A stretch of DNA of 64,000 nt from Nymphaea colorata. Its lineage: Eukaryota > Streptophyta > Magnoliopsida > Nymphaeales > Nymphaeaceae. A program made the position numbers and the translations under genes. Every line of letters begins with the position of its first letter. Within the stretch, counting starts at the first letter, position 1. This document shows, piece by piece, positions 55,241-64,000 of the stretch. The notes under the pieces were generated by a model. The model saw nothing but the letters and a program-made list of their open reading frames with translations, was not told where the DNA came from and did no database searches. The stretch is taken from the NCBI RefSeq assembly GCF_008831285.2, contig NC_045141.1, forward strand, positions 11,640,106 through 11,704,105, given 5' to 3'.

Positions 55241-57174
55241 ATTACAATTTAAACTAATTCTTTCTTAATATTTTTTGATTTTTTATTTTTGCTCAGTTTT
55301 TCACATTGCTGCTTTGTAAATTTAAAAGACATTTTTGAGGTACTAAAAACAGGTCATGCATCTTAAAAAGTTATTTAACAGATAGAACACTTTGTGAACA
55401 TATAATGAATCTGTCATAAAGGTTGGCACAGATTGTTGAATACCTAATTCTAATGTTCTATGAATTTATCTCAAAGACGAGCAAATTTATAAAACATTCA
55501 CAAAATGGTTCACTACCAAACAACCTCTATAAGATTGGTTGGGCGGGGACTTTGGCTCTCTCAATAGCTTGGATTTGTTGTTCGATTCAATTGCTAAATC
55601 ATTAAGCAAAATCAATTTTGAGAATATTGATCGAGCGCACTAGCAAACAAGCTATTTAATTTTTCTTTCGTTTCCTTTAATCTTAATTTAGATAATCTAA
55701 CAAGCCTTTTTATTTTTTCTTTCATTTCTTTTCATCTTAATTTAGCTAACCAAACACGTGATTGATTACTTTTTCCCTCTCTTTCATTCACTTTCCATCT
55801 ATCCAAACAAGACATTGAAGTTTTGTTTCTTCTCTTAAGTTTCTAAACTAAAGCCCAAAAAATGATCTGGAGACAATTGAAGGCGCATTTGATGGACCAA
55901 AGAAATCATAGAAGGTGCTGATTTGATATAGCAACATGTTTCAGAGATCGGTTTCCATCGTTGTCACATATATAGTGTACGGGTATTATACGGAGAGGTA
56001 TTTCTTCGTCCAGGTTGCTAACATGGCAGCTGTATTCTCATTTTCTCACTTTATAATTAGAGTGTCATTTTCGTAATTTTCTATGGTAAACCATTTGGCT
56101 CCTACTCAAGGGGAATCTGGCGTTTAACCAACAACTGTATTTTAGATATTGTTAGTTCATACAAATAACTTGCGTCGTGCGTTATGTTAGTGTGATACCG
56201 TTTTGATTAGTTATAAAAAACTGGCATATATATATATTGTATTTCGACCCTTTTTAATACTTTGAAACTATAATTTGGCCTTTACAACAAAAAATTCCTA
56301 ACTCTGCCCTTAAATTTGACTTCTTTTGCCTACTACCCATATAGTTAATGTATACAACGGCTACCAACACGGTTAGTTGTCCAATTAATGTATGAGCTAC
56401 CAGTGTTACTATGTCACTTTTAATCATTTCAACCAAAGAAAATAAGTTGATCAAGAATTCTTTTGTTTTCGGGGCCCAATGAACGAGACCATCGGAAGTG
56501 ACCAAACTTTGCTTCCAAAGGGCCATGTCTTTGCTGCACTTTCCTATACTTCACAAAGCACAATTCCCTAAAAAGTAAAATGACCATTCTCCTTTGTTTA
56601 CGTCTGCCACATGTCATTTTGAAATCCATGTGTATGACAGGTACCTATAAAAGAGGGTCAAGGGTAGCAGGTGTTGTATTAAAAGCTCCTCCGCCATGCA
56701 CAGCCATGACACGTAGCTCATGCTATTTACCATTGTGCCCCATATCAAATGATTTTTTGTATTAATTTGGCATGCTTACTACCTACCAACAACATTTGAA
56801 AGGTCACCTCCGTGTCCTTTCCCTCTCCACGCATTGGGTCAATCTGTGACTTGGACCTAGTAATATATGCACTTAACTAGACGTCTCTCCTTCAGAATTT
56901 ATTAGACTCACTTGTTTTCTATCTTTTTGTAGACCCAGTGTTGTCTTCTTAGCTCCAATAGTAATACATAAAATTTTTCTAATGATAAAAGAACATTTAG
57001 AGGCTGTTTGGCATTAGGATCGATCTTGTAAGTCATGAATCTATCATACAATTGAGGTAGATTCATAAAATACTACTGTTTTATGAGTGTACTCCAAATT
57101 TTGAGGCAGATTTGTGGAACATCCACTTGTTGTTCCTAATGTCAAAAGGTTTTGATATTGTCAAATTTTCTTTT
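55241..57174. repeat. Tandem duplication, unit A (1.9 kb)
   Basis: It begins ATTACAATTTAAACTAATTC and ends TATTGTCAAATTTTCTTTT. Unit B follows directly and repeats the same order of blocks at high identity. Unit A holds a deleted relic of the CATTGTCACA MITE (about 55954-56015) and one short (TA)n. No gene is supported. Confidence 0.88.
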
Positions 57175-57890
57175 ATTACAATTTAAACTAATTCTTTCTT
57201 AATATTTTTCGAATTTTTTTTATTTTTGCTCAGTTTTTTCACATTGCTGCTTTGTAAATTTAAAAGACATTTTGAGGTACTAAAAACATGTCATGCATCT
57301 TAAAGAGTTATTTAACAGATAGAACACTTTGTGAACATACAATGAATTTGTCATAAAGGTTGGTGCAGATTCTTGAATACCTAATTCTACTGTTCTACGA
57401 ATTTATCTCAAAGATTATCAAATTTATAAAACATTCACAAAATGGTTCACCAACAAACAACCTCTACAAGATTGGTTGGGCGGAAACTTTGGCTCTCTCA
57501 ATAGCTTGGATTTGTTGTTCGATTCAATCGCTGAATCATTAAGCAAAATCAATTTTGAGAATATTGGTCGAGCGCACTAGCAAACAAGCTATTTAATTTT
57601 TCTTTCGTTTCCTTTAATCTTAATTTAGATAACCAAACAAGCCTTTTTATTTTTTCTTTCATTTCTTTTCATCTTAATTTAGCTAACCAAACACTGGTTA
57701 TTTTTTCCCTCCCTTTTATTCACTTTCCCTCTATCCAAACAAGACATTGCAGTTTTGTTTCTTCTCTTAAGTTTCTAAACTAAAGCCCCAAAAATGATTC
57801 AAAGACAATTGAAGGCACGTTTGATGGACCAAAGAAATCATAGAAGGTGCTGATTTGATATAGCAACATGTTTCACAGATCGGTTTCCAT

Positions 57891-58215
57891 CATTGTCACA
57901 TATATTGTGTACGAGTATTATATAGAGACATATTTCTCAGGTATAATATAACAAAGTTGTATATCTCGAGAATATATTGGAAAAACCTCGGTAAATTTTT
58001 TAAAAATTTAAAACATTTAATAAATTATCAAAATTAATAAAATAAAAATTAATAAAAAAATACGCAAAAAAACAGCATACAATACACATCTTTTCACTTT
58101 TTTTTTATTTTTTGTTTTTTTTTTAAAAAGCCGCGTCTAATTGCCGTGTTATAAGACTGACTTATTTTTCACGTATTTAACACGTTTCTTTTTATTAATA
58201 CGTGTTTTAAGGTCC
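57891..58215. mobile_element. MITE, CATTGTCACA family, copy 3 (right end lost)
   Basis: It begins CATTGTCACATATATTGTG and carries the family interior (GGTATAATATAACAAAG, TTGTATATCTCGAGAATAT, CCTCGGTAAATTTTT, ACTGACTT). The expected TGTGACAATG end is not found; homology fades near AATACGTGTTTTAAGG. In unit A the same locus keeps only the left 50-60 bp, so about 250 bp was lost there. Confidence 0.7.
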
Positions 58216-58427
58216 TGTAGGTTGCTAACACGGCGGCTGTATTTTCATTTTCTCACTTTATAATTAGAGGGGCATTTTCGTAATTTCCTATGGTAAACCA
58301 TTTGGCTCCTACTCAAGGGGAATCTGGCGTTTAACCAACAACTGTGTTTTAGATATTTTTAGTTCATACAAATAACTTGCACGAGCGTTATGTGAGAGTG
58401 AAGTGTTTTGATTAATTATAAAAAGCA

Positions 58428-58431
<4 letters not shown>

Positions 58432-58490
<59 letters not shown>

Positions 58491-58615
58491 AGGCTTTCAA
58501 GAAAAATGGTAAAACCTCTTAAGATGACGGTATTTTAGATATTTTTAGTTCATAACAAATAACTTGCGTAGTGCGTTATGTGAGTGTGATGCGTTTTGAT
58601 TAATTAAAAAAAACT

Positions 58616-58702
<87 letters not shown>
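58432..58702. repeat. Paired long (TA)n arrays
   Basis: Two arrays of about 28 and 42 TA units, each preceded by a copy of the same ~95-bp block. Tyr/Ile-repeat open frames across them are artefacts. Confidence 0.93.
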
Positions 58703-58704
<2 letters not shown>

Positions 58705-59663
58705 CCAGCCATGGCCCTTGCTGACATTTTTTGAAAACTAAAAAAATTTCATTGTAAATTTAAAAAATAAGTAGCGTAACCTATATAAAAAGTTTTATGA
58801 AAAATTTGTATTTTGACCCTTTTTAATACTTTGAAACTATAATTAGGCCTTTACAACAAAAAATTCCTAACTTTGCCCTTAAATTTGACTTCTTTTGCCT
58901 ACTACCCATTATAGTTAATGTATACAACGGTTACCAACACGGTCAGCTGTCCAATTAATGTATGAGCTATGAGTGTTACTATGTCACTTTTAATCATTTC
59001 AACCAAAGAAAATAAGTTGATCAAGATTTCTTTTGTTTTTGGGACCCAATGAACGGACGTCATGTTTCCGCCCAATGGGGTGAAGTGACCAAACATTGCT
59101 TCCAAAGGGCCATGTCTCTGACTGTTTCCACGTGTTCCTTGTTTGCTGCACTTTCCTATACCTAACAATGCACAGTTTTTAAAAAGCAAAATGACTATTC
59201 TCCTTTGTTTACATCTGTCACATGTCATTTTGAAGCTGGTTAAATCTTTTGTGTACCTTTGCATTGTGTACAGGTCCATGTGCATGATAGGTGCCCATAA
59301 AAGAGGGTCAAAGGTAGCAGGGGTCAAGGGTAGCAGGTGTCGTGTATTAAAAGTTTTGCACCCATAAACAATCATGACATGTAGCTCCCCTCTCTTGCTA
59401 TTTACCATTGTATCCCATATCAAATGATTTTTTGTATTAATTTGGCATGCTTACTACGTACCAACAACATTTAAAAGGTCACCTCCATGTCCTTCCCTTC
59501 TCCACGCATTGGGTCAATCTATGACTTGGACCTAGTAATATATGCACTTAGCTAGACGTCTCTCCTTCAGAATTTATTAGACTCACTTTTTCTATCTTTT
59601 TGTAGACCCAGTGTTGTCTTCTTAGCTCCAATAATAATACATAAAATTTACTAATGATGAAAA

Positions 59664-60058
59664 AACGTTTAGAGGCTGTTTGGCATTAGGATCGATCTTG
59701 TAAGTATTCATGAATCTATCATACAATTGAGGTAGATTCATAAAATACTACTGTTTTATGAGTGTACTCCAAATTTTGAGGCAGATTTGTGGAACATCCA
59801 CTTGTTGTTCCTAATGTCAAAAGGTTTTGATATTGTCAAATTTTCTTTTACTAGTTTGTAAAAAGAAAAAATTGGCAATTGTTCCTAAGAGACAGTTGGC
59901 ACCAATAGCATATTGTTATTATTCACTGAATTCGCTCTAAAATTTGGGTAGATTCGTAAAACCATGTAACATAGTGTTTCATGTATAAATTTTTAAAACA
60001 GATTGGTTGGATAGTATCAATCTGTTGCTAGTGTCAAACAACTTGAAATGACCCTCAA
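59664..60058. mobile_element. Possible MITE with TTTGGCATTAG-type ends
   Basis: Left end TTTAGAGGCTGTTTGGCATTAG at 59664. The right part GCTAGTGTCAAACAAC...CCTCAAA (to about 60058) is an imperfect inverted match. The first ~190 bp is shared with the end of unit A (from 56998), where the duplication breakpoint cuts it. No target duplication confirmed. Confidence 0.4.
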
Positions 60059-63000
60059 AGTAGGGTTGGTCATCCTCAAAGAACAAAATTAAACCACAAT
60101 ATAATGAAGGGGCGTTTGTGTACTTTGGATATAAGGTATGAGGTAATTTGAAATATGAGGATCTTATATTTAAAGATTTGATGTTTGACCCCTTTTATCG
60201 GACCTTAAATATGAGTTTTTGCTACTTACTGAAGATCTCAAATTCTCTTTCTTTCTTTTTTTTATAGATCAGAAATCTAGTGTTTATTTACTATGTAGGT
60301 GCTACTACATAAAAAGAATTTGAGAAAGTCTTCGGATCTTAGATTTGAAACTATAAAATACACTCCTGAAGGTAAAAAAAAAAAAAAAAAAGCTTATCAA
60401 CTCTACTTTTTCTTGCTTTGCGACCAAGGAACGAATAATACTGCAAAAGGTGTTTGAATCTTGTTGAAAAAATAAGTTGAAAAAAGAAAAGGAACTGAAA
60501 GTTCGAAAAAGGAAAAAGGCCAACACGAAGAAAGGACAAATATTTTAGTCATGTTGACTCATCAAAGCACTTAGAGTTTGAAAAACAAACGTGCTTTTGA
60601 ATTTTTCATTGTATATATCCTTTTTGGGAGTTCCGGGAAGGGCTCATGCTTCATGTATGGCAAAAGGCTCCCTAACTCCATATCTTTTTGCGATGTATAC
60701 CTTAACACTTAGAACAATTCCCGAAGCAGTCCTCAAAGTTGTGTCATTCTTCATAAATCTAACTACGGAAATGCTATTTTGTGTAAAATGGTGGGAATCA
60801 AGATAAAAATCATGAACTTCCTTAGTTCGCATTTTTTTACGAGGCAAAAAGCTGATTCCATTTTCAAAAAACTTTATATATAGTATGATTCAACTTGAGT
60901 TTTGAAGGGGCTACGAAATATCATTTTTCAAATTTTTTATATATGACAAGTAAAATTTTTTAAAATTTACATATAAATTTTTATTTTTTATTTTTTGAGG
61001 GGGACGAGGGTCCTTACGTGCCCTCCCTTGGCGCCCCTAACGAGGACAAAGCACATTCAACTCCGTACTATGACTCACGCTACAATGTTTAGGGAAATAG
61101 CATTCACAGGAATCAAACGAAGACCGGTATCGTGCACGGCTACAACCTTCCATCCTACAATTATCTAAGTAACTTTAACAACTTTTTAGCAAAAGAAGTG
61201 ACATGCAGAGTGGTTCAAAAGATAAAACGCTAATTTGCAGAACGACATAAAAACTAGACTCGTTGTTTTCAATTACATGGTTCTCATGCATGGCGTGCAT
61301 TATTTCGTAGAAAACTCTAAAGAGAAAGAAGAAATAAAAAAGAAGGCTAGCTACAACGTTGACACATGAATAAATGTGACAACTTCTGGAAAATGCACGG
61401 CGCTTAGAAACAAACAAAGAAAACTAACATTCACTGACGGTCCCGTCCTCTTCATTTCAGCATCATGAGCGTAATGTGGTGAAAGATCGGGAGCCATTAA
61501 TGACACTAATAAATGCAAGAACGCTGTCCTTTTAATGTGCATGCATGACACATGCAGTGGGCCTCGTAATGTAAATATGAATAAGAATCGACAAAATTTG
61601 TACTACTTACTGCAGCATAATGTGCGGTGCATGCGGTCCTAGTGCCTCTTTGGTGACTGAAACAAATGTTATCCGGATTTAGGGACGGTAACGGATAAGA
61701 TTCGAATCTGATATCCCTTTAATTTTTCAGATATCCACATATTTGGTTTCCAAATCAAAATCAAATATGCACCCAAAAAGTTCATATGTGATTCAGAATC
61801 CAAAACCTGATTTTACAATCCAAATCTGAACTTTTGAATGGAATCTAACTGATTCCAAAATGTAAGAGCATTAAATATACTATATTTATTTAAAATTGAA
61901 CTCCATCCAAATGTGAATTGAATCGGATTTTTATGTATATCCAAATCCAAATTGAATCCAATCATATGTCGTTTCTTAAATTATAATTGAATCTGATATC
62001 TTAATCGGATATTAAAAACAGTTCGGTCCGATTCAAATACCCAAATTTCAAGATTAAAAAAGCAAACCTTGAATAATTTATCTGGATTTTGTTCATGCAA
62101 ACTTCCACCACAAGGAGATTTCACAAAAGCAGCTAGCCTTCCCCCTTGGAGGTCTATTGTCCATTATTTTAACATTCATCTCTTTAATTGATCGAGGAAA
62201 CTATAATTGAACTCCTCCTTCTACTGTAACTCCTATCAAAGACTTAGACAACAACCCCTCCTGCCTGTTTCGATAACTAACTGCAGAGTCTTCTTCTTCA
62301 TTTCATATCAAAGACTTATACAACAACCCCTCCTGCCTGTTTCAATAACTAACTGCAGAGTCTTCTTCTTCATTTCATTCACCATGACTTGCTCAGACCA
62401 GGATCGTGCTGTGTGGACCATTCTTGTCCCTTTGCTGTATATCTTAGACTGCATCTTCCTTCGAAAGAACAGTCACGTTCAATGCAGAGCATCTAATAAA
62501 AGGGAGCCTGCTAACTACCACCATCCGTGTAAGAGCAAGCCAGTTCATGATCTCCTTCCAGGTTCTCAGCAAGTAATCTGAAAGTGACTCAACTAAAGTT
62601 TGTCTTCTGAGGTGCTTCTGAGAATTGCTATACCAGTGGTGGAAACACATGTGGTGTCGGCAATTGCCCGCACCAGCCCCATAAAATACCTTTATTTTAG
62701 CAGTGCCGCCTCTCTAAGGCAAAAGAGTTTTGAATTAATGCCCCTTCAGCCAAAATTTCTGGTTCCACTACAATTCAATACCAACCAAATCAGCTACTTT
62801 TGATGATTGACGAAGATAGAATTCAATTCACATCTTATGTCTGCCGCTGGCCCGGTCCAGCCATTGCTTTCCCTTTACAGAAAGGAGGAGAAAGAAAAGG
62901 GTTTCTGGTCTGAATTGCTTATAGTGTCAACATTGGCGGAGCTCCGCAGCTCTTCCTCCAACTTTGATCGCCGGAGAGGTTTGATTGATGCATGGAGAGA

Positions 63001-64000
63001 AGACCCGTTGCCAATGATCCAACGGTGAAAGTGTTAGCTGTAAAGTATGCCCTTTTAGTAGAATCTTGCTTTGAGATCGACTTCAGCTTCACAACGGAAT
63101 CATTTATGTATAAAAAACTTAAAGTTTCAAAGGTTCAAAATTATTCATATATAAAAACTTGGTTGAAATTAGTTTTGCTTTCATGTGTGATAACTTGTAT
63201 AAATCGAATACAATCCAAAATTAGGAGGTATTCTCTTTTGTTTATAGAGTGAAGATAACAATTGTAGCATCATGAGTTATGACTCCTATATGTTTTGGCA
63301 CTATAGTGCACATCTCAAAAAAATGATCAAGAAACTTGTGAATGAAGAAATCTTAGGATCTATAAATTTCACATATAGTTATCCGTTTATGTGTTGTATA
63401 AGGGCAAAACAGTGAAACATTATACATACATCTTTTACCTCCTATTATGTGGGTGAGAAGTATTTTGTCACCATTAGTTGATGATTATTCATAATTTTTG
63501 TATTTTTCATTATTTTTTTAGAAATATGATGTTTGTCAAATTTTTAGTAAGAAAGAAATAGAGAAATGGACTAGTGACCTTATCAAGATAGTTTGGTCTT
63601 ATGTATGTGGCAAGTATTACATAAGATCTATTGAGATGAGGGCAAAGTGGAGGACCATTAGTGCGTTTCAGAACTAAGAAGGTATATTGTACCTTGCATG
63701 TGCCTAAACAAAGAAATTGCATGCTTAAGAAAACCATGATAATAGTGTTAAACTACTCTGTATTTCCTATAACAATGTAAGGGTGAAGTTCTTAGAATAG
63801 CGTTTTTTGAATAAGATTCTTACAAAAAATATATTTAAAGTTCATATGATTATGGACAAATAGAAAGTCTTCTCCCTTATAAATACCCATATGGTGTTAT
63901 TCAACATAAACCAAATTACGAAGTGTTACCCAAAAGTCTTTGATCATAAAACAACCAGTTACTTACTTAGAAAAATGAAAAAAAATATAGATTTTACTAT
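60059..64000. other. Intergenic, repeat-rich right end
   Basis: No recognised gene. Positions 61670-62045 are dense in ATCCGAATC / GATTCAATCC-type direct and inverted motifs, as in subterminal regions of known plant transposons. A perfect-length 72-bp tandem repeat lies at 62234-62377. The remainder is AT-rich without supported coding sequence. Confidence 0.45.
62234..62377. repeat. 72-bp tandem repeat in a short open frame
   Basis: Two copies (62234-62305 and 62306-62377) differ at two positions. 72 bp is 24 codons, so a 124-codon plus-strand frame (62207-62581) has a repeated YQRLxQQPLLPVSITNC peptide. No family is recognised. The opposite strand is also open in part, so coding status is doubtful. 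Confidence 0.75.

Larger units (their letters stand above)
57175..59850. repeat. Tandem duplication, unit B (2.7 kb)
   Basis: It starts with the same ATTACAATTTAAACTAATTC and ends TATTGTCAAATTTTCTTTTA. It is longer than unit A because it carries a fuller MITE copy (57891 to about 58215), an internal 182-bp step duplication (58346-58440 and 58528-58622) and two long (TA)n arrays (58432-58488 and 58618-58702). The longest open frame (58902-59423, minus) is broken in unit A and is not considered a gene. Confidence 0.88.

Noticed and set aside
58309-58727. Tyr/Ile-repeat open frames
   Set aside because: They are translations of (TA)n microsatellites.
58902-59423. 173-codon minus-strand open frame as a gene
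   Set aside because: It lies in unit B of the tandem duplication. The matching part of unit A is split into different frames by indels, and no family is recognised.

Overview
This is nuclear DNA of a flowering plant. The evidence is split genes with GT-AG introns, Ty1/copia LTR retrotransposons primed from initiator-Met tRNA, MITEs, long (TA)n, (CT)n and (CA)n arrays, and plant-type protein families. The lineage cannot be fixed from the sequence alone. There are four recognisable host genes. There is no operon, CRISPR array, phage or organellar segment.

Layout. Positions 1-9485 hold two nested copia elements on the minus strand. Element 1 (1-4826, running off the left edge) sits inside the RNase H codons of element 2 (4827-9485). 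Element 1 appears open from gag to RNase H and carries a perfect in-frame 192-bp duplication in its integrase. Both elements precede the 3' part of a ClpB-type chaperone gene (10330-12655, plus strand, closest to plant mitochondrial CLPB4), so they probably lie in one of its introns. Positions 12.7-17.5 kb have no recognisable gene. A candidate 3.6-kb terminal-inverted-repeat DNA transposon occupies 17530-21105. A decayed but complete copia element 3, with two LTRs and an ATATA target duplication, spans 21423-26932. A CAF1 deadenylase gene (31037-31855, minus) and a mitochondrial ribosomal protein L7/L12 gene (37533-38042, minus) follow, separated by non-coding DNA with unexplained splice-like exons. 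A copia RT/RNase H relic lies at 42.4-43.5 kb. A complete eight-exon squalene epoxidase gene occupies 44927-52004 (minus). The right end is AT-rich and contains a 1.9/2.7-kb tandem duplication (55241-59850) and MITE-like sequence.

The host genes are functionally unrelated: protein disaggregation, mRNA deadenylation, mitochondrial translation and sterol synthesis. This is normal for a plant chromosome.

The most novel signal is an AT-rich MITE family with terminal repeats CATTGTCACA/TGTGACAATG. It has two complete copies (9625-9958 and 23455-23778), each flanked by an 8-bp target duplication, a third copy lacking its right end at 57891, and an internally deleted relic near 55954. I found no evidence for a new multi-gene biological system.
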